Positions 44,282 through 58,000 of a stretch of DNA of 64,000 nucleotides are shown in pieces (position 1 is the first letter of the stretch; each line of letters opens with the position of its first letter). A model generated the notes under the pieces. That model saw only the letters and a list, made by a program, of their open reading frames with translations, did not search any database and was not told the origin of the DNA. A program made the position numbers and the translations under genes. Source of the DNA: Macrosoma leucophasiata (lineage: Eukaryota; Arthropoda; Insecta; Lepidoptera; Hedylidae); assembly GCA_036365455.1 (NCBI GenBank), contig JAWQUS010000002.1:7564001-7628000 (forward strand), read 5' to 3'.

Positions 44282-44604
44282 CAGTGCCGGATAAAGCCGG
44301 TGCGGGGCCCGTAGCAAATGTGACCATGGGGCCCTAGAGTTAAATTGACTACTGAAATTTAGGATGTAAATAAAACAGAACATTTACGAAAAGGAAATAG
44401 AAAACAATATAAGGGGATTCCCTCGTAAGTATTTATATTGCCAACTTGCAACATAATAATATACCTATATAATTAGTGTGGCCAACGCTCACTTTGAGAA
44501 TAGCTAAGGTGTATTATATATTTACATATTTGTGTTTTTTTCTAAGCACAGGCGCGGGGCCCGTAGCATTTGCTGCCGCCTGCTATATGGCTAATCCGGC
44601 ACTG
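44282..44604 (+). mobile_element. hAT-like MITE, intact copy
   Basis: 323 bp from CAGTGCCGGATAAAGCC to GGCTAATCCGGCACTG, flanked by the exact 8 bp duplication gggagata (44274-44281 and 44605-44612). It is the uninterrupted relative of 30537-31617. Confidence 0.9.
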
Positions 44605-44654
44605 GGGAGATACCTGGAACACTGTTGGTTACCTCCACTAAATCTAAGGTCTGT

Positions 44655-45545
44655 ATGTAGAGACGCGCCCGAAGGGTAGCCCTTAAAAAAATTCAAAAGG
44701 TCGTTACGATCTTACTCCTCTTCCGAATCGTCTGAATTTTGGATAGGAGCATTGTTTGGGCACATTTTACATGCTCTCAAAATATCTGACGTGCTCTTGA
44801 CCCATCACGTTGATGCCGCGACCTTTTCAGAAACATATGATTATTTCAGTAAGGTGAAAATTACTGATGAATGTCAGTCATACAGGCTGTAAAGTGAACC
44901 CAATTAAAGCTCCCATCTAAAATTCTGACGATTTGGATTCGAGGTGACTCAAATGCAGTGATCAATATAGTTACGGGTGACGAAAGCTGGATAATTTACT
45001 GTTATTATCTGGAAACCAAAAGACAAGTCTGCTCAGTGGGTGTTTCCTTCCGAGTAATTGCCAACTAAATTGAAGAGAGGTCGAAGCAAAACAGGTAACT
45101 GGGCAAACAGATAGTGCCATTGTTTTTTGGATGGAGATGCCATTACGCGACAATAGTTTTAGAGGATCAAAAATCAGTTACTGCAGAGTGGTACACTACC
45201 AATTGTTTGTCCCCTTGTCTTGGAAAAAGTTCGGGAGAAATGACCTCGCAGTAGGATCCTTTTCACCACGACAACGCCTCGTCGCACACAGTCAGGCTAA
45301 CGATCGACTATTTGGCGACGTTAGACATGGAATTACTGGGTAACCCGCCGTGCTATTTTTATTTATTCGAAAATAAAGGAAAAACTTCGAGGAGAACGTT
45401 TAATGGACGCCGAGGAAGCAGTGGCTGCGATCCAAAAAGCCGTCGAAAAGACCCCTCAGGACAAGTGGGCAAAGTGCTTTTCTCGGTGGTTCGAATGCAG
45501 CGATGTATTGATGTGAATGGACACTATTTTGAAAAGATATAATAA
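44655..45545 (+). pseudogene. Old mariner transposase remnant preceded by the unclassified repeat
   Basis: From 44955 one reads INIVTGDESWIIYCYYLETK, later HDNASSHTVRLTIDYLA, FYLFENK and finally MQRCIDVNGHYFEKI with a stop at about 45541. These are mariner landmarks with many frameshifts. It belongs to a different mariner lineage from the copies at 12953 and 60633 (GDESW instead of GDEKW). The third catalytic Asp region is lost. 44655-44950 matches 28860-29500 in reverse. Confidence 0.7.
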
Positions 45546-45873
45546 AACGTACAACTTGCTTGTTTGCTCGTACAAACGTACAAATTTCTTGATTTTTTAG
45601 TGTGGCTTTCGTATAATCGGGACTGTCACGCCAGGTGGTTGCGGCACCGCCACACATCGGGAGGCCTACATCGCTAAGTCTCCCGACACAAAGCTGGATG
45701 CCGCTTCCATTTCAACGGAAGCAGAGAATGCAATAGGAGCAAGTGCCAGATTAGATAATGATACAAGCACTCGTAGCAAAGCCGCTCGTAATATTATAAA
45801 TTAAAGAAGTGAATGAAACTTTTTTAATATCCTTAACCTTGATTTGAACAAAAAGTTTAAAACTAGATACGTA

Positions 45874-46030
45874 TTATTGCACAACCCCGCTTGCTAGTAA
45901 CTTCTCAATTCTATGGGCGTTTTTATTTATAATTATTTTATGATCGTTTATCTTCTCACGTTTCTCCTCAATGTCCAGATTCAATTGTTTGATTTTGGTG
46001 TTTAGTGGCAGCAGAGATTCTTCGTTTGCT
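45874..46030 (-). CDS. TRAF3IP1: IFT54 exon 6: C-terminal coiled coil
   Basis: After the acceptor aaattgatttcag comes [17 protein letters not shown] and a charged heptad-like helix to LLASGVVQ and TAA. ATTAAA on the minus strand at 45823-45828 may be the polyadenylation signal. Confidence 0.88.
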
Positions 46031-49000
46031 CTGAAATCAATTTGAATTATTTTATCAATTTATAAATCTTTCAGTACCTACATTAACTAAAAAATAATGG
46101 ATTGTGAAATTTTGCAAGAAACGAATTACTTATATAGGTACCTAGTCAGATTTCAAATAGTTGAGCTCGACGGCAGTTGCATTACCTGATAGTATTTTTT
46201 TTACTCGATAAGTGGTAGGTGGGTATACAAAGAAGAGTAGATAGTTGCCTATTGTTTTATTGAACACTAATCATCATATTATATATTATGTCGTGGCCCT
46301 ATCGTAAAATTGCCCATAACATGTAGTATACCTACGGACTAAGGGGGCGGCAGGGGCGGTCCGTCACGGGCCTCCGGTTCTGGGGGCCTCCAAAGATCGA
46401 CTGATCGATGGGAATCATGAAAGATTTGTAGAGCTTACGGAGGGAAACCTGTTTTTACCTGTTACCTGTTTTTTTGCTCGCGTTTTCTTGATGTATATTT
46501 TTGAATCTATCTACCGTATCAATCATACGATTGATCTAGATTCTAGAAGGCCCTTCGTACTGGAGGTCCAATATGTGCGTGGGCGAAAAAAAGAGCAAAA
46601 AAAAGACATGAAATAAAAGGCCCCCCCCTTTTTTTCATGTCTTTTTTGCTCGTGCGTCAGACTACTGGGCTTCCAAATACCAAATGCCGCCCCGGATCCC
46701 TAATGACCTTAGTCCGCCACTGTACCTATATATAACCATTTCATGAAATGTGAAATTTTCATTTACTTAACTGATCGCTCAATCGTATAGGTGCGTTTAA
46801 TGGTGTAGACAACCACAATTGGGCATATCGTGAAAATAAGGTGTGCGTTTTTAGATGTTTATACCCTACCGTATTAAACTTACCATAAATAAATAATAAA
46901 ATAAAATACGCTTACACTCACAGTTCCACACTAGGTATAACCCATCGTGGGTGCCATTGTACACATTCCACACATAAATAAACACCCAGACCCGAAACAA
47001 ATATCTATAGGCCATACAAATATTTGTCCCGCTGCGGGGATCGAACCCGCGACTCTTCGAATCAAACGGTCATCTCACACAGTTTAATATACGCGAGATA
47101 AATCCGTAAAAATTGTTTTATTTCAATGAGTGTAGCTCGCGAAAACCTAAGAACATATCTCACACAGCTGGATCGAATCAAAGTGAACTGTATTGTATTG
47201 TTTTCTTAAAATAATTGGCAAAAAAATGCTTCTATTCGAGTAATTCTGATTATATAATAATGTATCAAACGAACGTTTTTTGTTTCATCAATTTTTTTGA
47301 AGTCTGTTCATAGATTATCGACCACTGTTGAAGTTCTTGTCGCATTACTTCCACGTCTTCTTGTATGTGATCCAATAGTTTTCCTAATGGATTGGCTACT
47401 CTTGAAAGAGCCTGTACGTTAAATCTTAATTGCTCCATTTCTTTATTTAGCACATCTCTGGCTTTCTGTGATCCGAATTGCCATTCCTGAAATATTACAA
47501 AGTGTTATTAGGTATGGGGAAATTGTACAAGAGCGTCAGAGTTTGTCACAATTTGAGATGTAGAAATTATATTTGGTATGACGGCGAAAATATAGAGATT
47601 TAAAATAAAAAAGGGATAACTTTTAAAAAATTACAAGGATTAATAATTTATTTAACATGCAGCTTTATCTGTATCGGACGGAAGCCTCCCTTGCCACTTG
47701 CCACCCACTGGCGAAGCCAATGGAATGTTCCCACAGATCACCCCCAATAGATACCGCATACAGGGCGACCGACGCGCACAACAAGTTGCTAGCTAATTTT
47801 CAATGCTCGAAATCGCGACGCCAATGACGCCATTAGTGACCAAGCATCCGACCCGTTCGTACGTGAGAAATAATTCATTTTCTACCGAAAATATCTAGGG
47901 AATGGCTTCCTGCGCAGTAAAATAATTTCTAAATACGTCTAGAACATCAAATATTTAAAAAGATTGTATGACAGTTCACCGGTAAGTAAATAAATTCATT
48001 TAAAACACTTATTATCAGAGATCATCTGAAACTGGATTAAGCACAAGTACATTTTCGCAAAGTCCTGCTCACTCATTACGTTATTTACATTATTTGTCCC
48101 TTTCTAAGATAAGAAAGTCGATCGATAGTGTTGTACCGCATATACGTTAGTCGGTATCGATATTTTTAATAATACTTCAAAACCTTTATCAGAAAAAATG
48201 TAATATAACTATGTTTAGAATGGATACTTCGACGTCCTACCTGTTTTGCCCTCCCCCTCTGAGCTCTTAGTTTAAAATCAGTTGGGTGATAAATTTAAGG
48301 TCTTGCGGTGTATTTTAGGATAATTTGAAAATGGAAAATTTATGTACTTAATTCAATTTATCTACCAGCCGCGAAGTGGTAATGTCCACCGCTATTGTGT
48401 TCGGTGGTAATGTACGGTGATAGAGCTCCAATGAACGAGCTCGAAAACGTGAACACCTGTTAGCTATAGCACTCACATGTTAGCTATTTGTCCTGCCAGT
48501 AAGTGGTAATCGGTTTTCTCTAATGTAAACCGTTATCCTGTTCCGGGTAGATGGTAATATGCAGTGTTAGAGCTCCAGAGCGAGCGAGCACCACCGCATT
48601 TACCAATTTACATTTAATGTAAGCGACAATAGTATGTTAGCAATGTGCGTATCAATGTCAGGGTTCCTGTAGGTGATAATTACGAATATAATATAAAAAT
48701 AATACAATTAACAAAGATATGAATAAATTAATTTCTGGTTCTGATTCTGATTGGTATTTCCTTTGAAATCGAAGATGGCGGACCTAATTATTTTTCTATT
48801 TTTTTTGTGATACCCATATCACATTTGAAAAAAAAACGTCCGTCCACCGTCTTGGATCTGAAAACAGATGCCATTTTCCTAATCAGCACTCCAAGAAACC
48901 TCGAAATTGATACCTATATCACATTCTTGGAACTGAAAATGGATGCCATTTTCTCTTCTTCATTTTTCATCTGTCCGCCTTCTTGAATTAGAAAAATGCA

Positions 49001-52000
49001 CCTCAAGAAACCGTAAAATATAGATCCATATCATATTTTCTAAAAATAATTATGTCCGCCATCTTTGACTTGGCAGGTTATATGGTAAGATGCTTTAAAA
49101 TAGCCTATTTAAATATTTTAATAAATAATCATAATCCGCTGTGCTGTACATGCGCGATGGCCTGACAAACATTTAAAGTTACTTATACTTTTAAGTTATA
49201 ATGTTAAATAATTACTTTATTGGCATTAATTTATGCGTTTATATTTACCTACTCAAATGATATACTACTAATATTTTATTTACCTATTTCTGAAATTATG
49301 ATTATATTATTTCCAGTTACTGACAACTGTATTTACCAAGTTCTGCTGAATTATCTTTAAAAAGCAAATAAATGTGGAAAAAATTTCGATAAGATATAGC
49401 GATAAGCTTCCCAGCTCGATGAGTGGGCGTATGGGGCGGGCCAAGTCTCCAATTCAAACAGCCAATCACAGCGTTTTAGTTACGACTCCCGCAACACCCG
49501 CGTACCTCAATCGGTGAACACGGATCCGAACAAATATTCACTAATGCGGTATCTATTGGGGGTGATCTGTGAATGTTCCCCTCCCTCCTATTATAATAGA
49601 TATGTGAGTGTTGGATCAGAATTACGATCCTTCGCGTCATATAAACTTTAAAAGTGTATTTCCCAGAAAGGAAAAAAGGATCATGGCAATATTTTTACGA
49701 AAAAAACAATAAAGGTGAAACATTGTTGAAATATTACGTCGAGAACAAAAAGAACCTTTTCCGATAATTAAAATAATTTTAGGTCACCGAAACAAACAAA
49801 AAAAATTTATGTTAGGGGCCGTTCAAGTATTACGTAAGCATATTTATTACATTTCTTTACCCCCCCATCCCCCTTGTCAGCAAAAGTAAGCAAAGCTCTT
49901 ACCCCCTCCCCCTGTGCTTACGTAAACATTTTTCAATTAATGTTTTTTTTTATATTATAATATTATAATTATGTATGTATGTATCTTCACGCCAGGTCCC
50001 TAACGGGGTAGGCAGAGAGTGTAGAGCGCCAGATATCCCGGTTCTGACAAACTTCTCGTGCCTCGTCTACCTTCATCATTCTCTTCATACATGCACGCCG
50101 ATTCCTAAGACTTTTGATCCCACCATCAGACAGAACTCGACCTATTTGGTCATGGTAGGTCAGTATTGGTCTTCCTGGGCCTCTGCAACCATCCACATTC
50201 GCAAAGGATTGGCGGTGTGCGGTCATCGTGCATTTGTATAAAGGCAAGGGTTCACGTATGGACTGCACCAGCTATCGAGCGATCAGTTTGGCAGCTAAAG
50301 TGTATGGGAAAGTCTTAGAAAGAAGAATGAAAGAGAAGTCCGACGGGTTGTTGTGGGATGCACAGGGTGGTTTCAGAACTGGAAGAGGATGTATAGATCA
50401 AGTTTTCGCCCTCCGCAACATCGTAGAGAAGCATCTGGCTGTGAGCCAGAAGGTTTTCTGCGGTTTTGTGGATTTGGAGAAAGCGTTTGATAGGGTATTA
50501 CGAAAGGAGCTGTGGGACATTTTGCCAGAGTGAAGAAGAGAAGAAGAAGAAAAAACATTTATTGGTGCAGCCCCCATACCAATATCAGGTACTGCATTAC
50601 TGCTTTCGTCTAGGCTGTTTATCATATATCTGGACAAATGCCTCCAGAAGGTGGGTGACTTAGTGGTGAACTGTCTGCTTTAAGCAGATGATGCGGTAAT
50701 TGTTAGCTCTACACCATCTGGGCTACAAGCACTAGTCACAGTCATGATAGAGGATTGTATGGAGAAAGTCTTACAATTGAATGTGGCTAAAACTAAAGTA
50801 TTAGTATTTGAAATAGATGAGCTGAGAACAAATGCAAGGGTAGTAGATGATGCAGTGTTAGAACAGGTGGATGAAATTGTATATCTTGGATGTGCTTTTA
50901 GCAAGGATGGTAGGTACACCACTGACATAGAAAGAAGAGTGCTTGCTGGGAATTGCGTGAATGGAGCGTTGGGTAAGCTGCGAATGACTAAACAGATATA
51001 CAATGCGAATGTGGATGGTTATAATTATAATTTTATAAATAAGAAAATAGATTTAGGATAGATATTAGATTTTACGGATGTAATAAGTAAATAACTACCG
51101 ATGACGTAATCATCATCTAGACTCCCCTACCCCCCATGTCATCCAAAATAAGCAGAGCAAAGACTCCCCCGCCCCCCCATAGTGCTTACGTAATACTTGA
51201 ACGGCCCCTTATAAGTACTTAAGTGATGACTGATAATGTTGTTAAAAAAAACAGCCATTGAAGTAGTATTGTACGGTGTACCATAAGTGAAGTGTAGACA
51301 CTACCTACCTACACTTATGGTACACCGTACATTGTCATGTAGACAGTGGCGGACTAAGGTCATCAGAGGCCCGGGACGGCATTAGGAGGCACCTAGCCTC
51401 CAAGAGCCCAGTGCCGGCGTTACAACCAGTGACACCCCGGACCCCGGGCAAGAATATTGTGGCGCCCTTATTTCTGACAACATTTAAACAAAAACGCACA
51501 AGAAAAAAAAACGTTTTTACCCCCGTGGCCCCGTACTCTTTTAATAAATAATATGTATGTCTCAAGAATGGGCGATCAAAAACCGCCGAAAAAGACCTGA
51601 TAGGTACTGATGATTTAAATTCAGGCGAATCAAAAATTTACCTAACACCAGTTTTCCTACTCTGTTCTCAACATAACATCATTCTACTCAGCTGTTTCAC
51701 CTTAGAACATCTGTGTAGTCGAAGCCTTAGACCTTTAGTTTAAACAAATAAATGTATGGAACTTGCCATTATTCTTCAAGTTAGGACCATTTTGTGACTA
51801 TGTAGGTATGTAATGTAATGTAACCTACAATACGAGAAACCAGAATAGATGACACCTAGAATACTAAATAATTATCTCTCGTGTAACATTGTTGCAAATA
51901 CTTAGATGTTCTTTCTTCAAATAGATGTTCTTTCATTCTTTCTATAAAAACATTTATATCCTTACAATTGGTTGACTGCCGGCCACTTCTGGAAGCTCTT

Positions 52001-55000
52001 TCTGTGATTCCAATATTTGTTGAACTAAATGACCATGTTGATTGGATGGTAAATGCATTGTTTGGTGATGATTATGATCTTCAGATGTCGGCGGTACATC
52101 GATTTGATTATCAATTATGACTATGCTAGAGTCTTCTTCCTGAAATGTTTAATTTACAATCATAGAATTTACGAACATTTGTGGAAAGATTGGAAAGAAC
52201 TTATTATCTGCTCTATACTGAGCTTGGATATGAAAATAATTTTCAGGATTAATTGAAATTAGCGCATCACCTTTTGCAGGCAGCTTCTCTACAACATTAA
52301 ATTAGTTCTACGACTTTTTACAAATCTTCATAACAAAAAACAAAAAAAACTAACAAAAAACTGGTTGCCTGTAAAGTCGGTTTTACGGGCGAAGATTTTA
52401 CGTGACAACGTCTTTTTCTCGGTAGAAAGGCATTCGCCGGTCCGGCAGGCCCCTCTCTCCCTTTCGGTGACTCATCGTTACGTTACCGGGCGTTACACTT
52501 TTTCATGAGTGACTCCGAGCCGCAACCTAATTTAAGACGTTGTCACGTCAAAAATAATGTTTTCAATACCTAGTTCAAAAAACCATTGTTGCAGCTGTGT
52601 CACCTCGCAACACCACGCCCCACTGCTCGTGGTGATATTTTACCTACGAGAAGGTAAGGTGCGTGATATACCTACCTACGCTCGGAGTCAATGCCAGTTC
52701 AACACAAAAAAATAATTTTGTATGCAGTCCAGTCACTTAAGGTTAAACGTTCGCATCAGCTAAGCAACTTATCCAAAAAATTGGCGCAGTTTCTCGGAAA
52801 GCGTGTTTTTAATTCATTTCAACAAAATTAAAGCGAAAGGGAGTAATTCATGTAAGTTTAGCGAACATGAAAATTATTTTTGTATACATTTCTGATTTAG
52901 TTGAGACTACTGATAGCTACAATTTCGAAATATTGGTTGTTGTACTGCGACTAGAATACGTGAACTAGCAATTCGCACACATACAAACGAAAGAAATGTT
53001 ATAATTTATATACCCAATATTCGTCGCATCAAGAAACAGATATATGGCGTAATTTTTTGGACGCTTATGAACTTAGATGCTCCATCTAGACATGTATATA
53101 ATCAAAGAGGCTGCAGTCATCACTTAACATCGATGTGAACTGCATGCTTGTTTGCCACTTTAACAACAAAGCCAAAAAAAAATCCCTGCCTACCAACTAT
53201 GACTTGACCGGCTTATTTATACCTACCTAGATGTATGTAGGGTACCTACAGTATTCATTTGCAATCAATGTTATCAAAGTCATTGGAGCTTTACTGGTGG
53301 TAGCGCTCCAGGGACGGAGCTCGCGGACGTAGGCACTACCGCATTACCTAATATATTTACTTGCCCCTAAATGGTCGTGTTCAGCACTATCGTGTTACAA
53401 TCAGGTGGTTATGTACGGCCCTGTAATTTCCGGCACAGAGGCATAACACCTTAGGCCTCAGTAGTGATAACACATCTGCATTTTGACCTCTGGTCTTTGT
53501 ATGGGTGTCTATAGGCTGCAGTCATCATTTATCATCAATGTGAACTGCATGTTTGTTTGCCACTTTCAATAAGTACCTACATAAAAAAATTAAGTACCTA
53601 TACAAAATGCTTGTTTGCCATTTTAGTACACAAACTAATAATATCGTATTTTATTTTTAAAGAAAAATGGAAAGAAAAATTTGACTTCAAACGAGACTCG
53701 AACTCGCGACCTACTGGGAATCTAGTCCAGCCGCTCTTCCAAAATTCTTTAAAAATAAAATATATTTCACAAGCATGTGTTAATGCGAAATAATATAAAA
53801 ACAATTATTAAGGGTAAAAGCGACTTCTTTACGATATTCAATAAACTGAAAAGTCTATTATATCGGTTGCCTAACTAGCATAGTTGGTAATAGATGGCGC
53901 TACTGCTACCATAAAGCAATGCAATAGATGTAAAGGAAAGATTTGACAAATCGGGCAGGGCTTCAGTAGCATAATTGGAAGAGCGGCTGGACTAGGTGCC
54001 CAGTAGGTCGCGAGTTCGAGTCTCGCCTGAAGTCAAATTTTCAATTTTTCTTTAAAAATAAAATATATTTCACAAGCATGTGTTAATCCGAAATAATATA
54101 AAAACAATTATTAAGGGTAAAAGCGACTTCTTTACGATATTCAATAAACTGAAAAGTCTATTATATCGGTTGAAGAACTAGCATAGTTGGTAATAGATGG
54201 CGCTACTGCTACCATAAAGCAATGCAATAGATGTGAAGGAAAGATTTGACAAATCGGGCAGGGCTTCAGTAGCTCAATTGGAAGAGCGGCTGGACTAGAT
54301 TCCCAGTAGGTCGCGAGTTCGAGTCTCGCCTGAAGTCAAATTTTTCTTTCCATTTTTCTTTAAAAATAAAATATATTTCACAAGCATGTGTTAATGCGAA
54401 ATAATATAAAAATAATAATATCGTAGATTACGATATCATAGGTTAGCTATGTACGGATATATCTTCACCCCTTACAGGGTAGGCTCAGAGTGCGGAGCAC
54501 AAGATATCTATATAATTTAGAGGAAAATAAAAGATTCAATAAGATACTTCCAACAATATATATTTCAAATAAGAATTATTTGTATAGAATCATTTCAGTT
54601 CAAAGACATATATCCCCAGATCTTGCAACTACATATTTACAATGAAATAATTTAATTTTATTGATCTGTCATCCAATTACAGCTCAACATTATATACCTA
54701 CATAAGAAATGAAAGGCAGAAGTAGGTATTTTGCTTTGATGAATTTCTATTAGAGCTTTTGGTTGCACTGCACTAGTGAGGTGAAGTGCAGAAGTTTTCT
54801 TGTTTCTTGTAGCTGACCTTGTACCTGTAGATAAAAAATAATATGACATATTTATCTTACTATTTACTCAGTAAGAGCTGGAGGAGATAGGCACTATCAC
54901 ATTACCTAATATTTCTACGTCCCAATTAAAATGTTCAGCACTATTATTGTGATCTAGTGATATGTATTGATGTGTATTGATTAGATGGGTTACCATCTAA

Positions 55001-58000
55001 TCAATGGTGTGTCTCTGATAAATCTATTCAATGAGTGAAACCCCATAAATTTCAGAACAGAGGTAGACCTTCTTAGGTTTCAGAGGTGGGAAAATAATGC
55101 ATTGAACCTTCTAGTTTTTATGTACTTGGTTTCCTATGGGTTGCTGTATCACATACCATCAATGTGAACAGTTAATTACATAATAAATTACTTATATTTT
55201 CTATCTATACTAATTTAATAAAGCTGAAGAGTTTGTTTGTCTGTTTGCTTGAACTAATCTAAGGAACTACGGGTTTGATTAGAAAAAATCTTTCAGTGCT
55301 AGATAGCTCATTTATCGAGGAAGGCTTTAGGCTATGTAACATCATGCTAAGGTGAATAAGAGAGGGTAGGTTACATGCAACCGCGCAAAGCTGGGGCAGG
55401 CTGCTAGTAGGCACATAATTTATGATATGAAATTTATATTAATTCCACATACCTGGTAAGAGTTTATCTGTGTTGTTTATTAATATCCAATCTCTTTATG
55501 TAAACAAGTATTTTTATTCCTTAGCAGCGCTTGTAATAATATCACTCATATTCAAGTGAAAAATAGAATTTAGTTTTATAAAATTACTTATTTATTGTTA
55601 TCACACCTGTAACAAATTTTACATCAGGTTATTAAAATGTTTAATCATTGGTAAGTTGTTTCTGGTAGGGATTTGAATGATAAATTCAAATATCATTGTA
55701 CATGAAATTATTTATTTACAGAATGTTTGTGTGATAATATGATAATATCATCTGAATTGTCTTCCAAATCCCTGTATACAGCCTGGCCTAGCCTCAGTGC
55801 CTTACCAATCACAAAGTAAAGGTATTTTTAATGAACTAGATTGTACCATATTTAAAGATTCATACTCAATTTTACTGCACAAATATGTATAATTTTTATC
55901 TCCATACCTATATAATATTGTGTTTATTCATATTATTATGTGTTTTCCTATTTTGAGACAGGACAAAGGTACAGGACAGTACTGATATTGATTTATTACT
56001 TACGATATTTATATATTCGCCATGACAACGATTTAGCTGATCGTAATTCGAGCACGAGTTCCTTTACGGCTGATTATAGATAACTATGCTCTGTGCAGCG
56101 CCAATCTATATCCTCCACTATCCTCCAAACAATCATCCATCTGCAAACAGTAGCTACCTTTCTTCGCAAAATAGGTAAACGAAATAAGTACAAAGTTTCT
56201 AGTGAACTGAACAGTTTTTCTTTAGAACAAAACCAAATGTCACTGATTTCAAAAAGCACATAGCTCACCAAGTCTCTCTGTACATATCGAAACAAAATAA
56301 TAAAATCATTATTTCATACTTTACTTAGTAATTAATACTCTGATTAAAAAATTATTAAAATGGAAGCTTGACAATGTCAAAATCAAGACATGTCAATTTT
56401 TTTTAAATAATTGTTTTACGGATACGGATTCAAGTCCTTAACAGCCAATCTTCAGTACTTTTTATCTTCATTTCTTATGATAATGAATATCCATATGGAA
56501 GATGACGATGATTGGATGCTTCCATGTGGAATATGATGAGATGGCTACAGTAAAGTTATGGGGACTTTACTAGGAGATTTTACGAAGTTTTGGAGGCAAC
56601 ATGAAAAATCACTTTTCACTTCATAATATCACTTTCCTACACCCGTGAATATTATCGAATGTTTTATGATAAAAATCCCACCATTTTTATACATAAAAAC
56701 GCGACTATACACAAATTTCGAAAATAATATCACGCAGCGACACAGCTCATTTCCGCGTTCCCGCCAAAACCCAAGACATGTCAAATTTTTTTTTTTTTAG
56801 TTTAGTCGTATACATATTGAATATGACATTTCTTTAAATCTAAATAAAGGTACAAACCTACACTTGAAAATTAAAATTATACATTGAGTTTAAATTTTTT
56901 CTACAGTATTGCAGATATACTTATATAACGCAGCGAAATAAATCTTATTTGAAAGTAAATCCTTAGTAGAGCGGGGAACACTTTGTTGATGTTCATGCCA
57001 AGACATGTCAAATAATTGTTTGTGTTGCCAGTGTATTAAGCGCCTAAAGTACTACCTTGATTAATAATACTTAACGTGGCGACTGGCGAGTTATTGTAAT
57101 ATTAATATTGAAGGATAAGACAATATATTTTAATCTTTAAAAAATAAATAAAAAGCAACCGCTTCTAATTTATAATCCGCAAAAGAAAAAAAATACATCA
57201 CATGTAGTAGAGATAACACACTTTGTCAACTAAAATGATATGTTGCTAGAATCTGGTCACACTGAGTTGATCCACGACGCGAAATGCTTTAAATAATTTT
57301 ATATTGGGTTTTATTTCTCACAGAGCGGCAACGTCGCGATTGCGCTGTTGGTGACGTTGGTGTGTATTGCTATTTTGTTCTCGCAATGTCAGTCTGACTC
57401 TGTCGCACGCACTACTACAGGCGTAAATTAGTCGATTATTTTCAGGTAAATACAACGTACTTTTAGGGCATTTTATTATTATATTATTACATGAGCGAAA
57501 ATAAGTACGTAAATTAGGGCTATATTAAGTCATTCTGAGTATAAAATCATTACAGTAAAGAAAAAAAAAGCAGTTCAAATTTGTATAGGAAACGTTTAAC
57601 CTTAAGCATAAAACCGGTCAAGTGCATGTCGGGTCACGCGCAGTGTAGGGTTCCGTAGTTTTTAGGTTTGATTTATGCAATGAAAAAAGTTAATAAATTA
57701 ACCCTTCATACACGATGAAACTAAAGTCGTTCTGAAGTTCTGGATCCAAAAACTCTGAACTCTGTGTTGGAACTCGGGTACGATACGGGACTTCGAAACT
57801 CTGAGCGATTGGAAGATTTTGTAGCATACATGCCTACGCTCGAAGTGTCGACAATTTAAATTATGTACATATACCTACCTCGGGGGACACCAGATTAGTT
57901 AGATCCAACTTCGAGATAGAAATCAATCGCCGAATCCAACTCGGAGGATTAGTATTCGGGAAGCTATGTTTAAAAAAGTGAAATTATGCGTTTTACATAG

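Noticed and set aside
49987..50268. Independent minus-strand gene of 93 residues
   Set aside because: It is the inverted C-terminal part of the LINE whose RT lies next to it on the plus strand.
53958..54338. Two functional tRNA genes
   Set aside because: The acceptor and T arms pair, but the anticodon loop has nine bases in both, and one copy has a mismatched D stem. They sit in a repeated unit, so they are tRNA-derived repeats.
57300..57450. GC-richer patch as a first exon of another gene
   Set aside because: It has a donor-like cag|gtaaat but no start codon frame, partner exon or known motif to support it.
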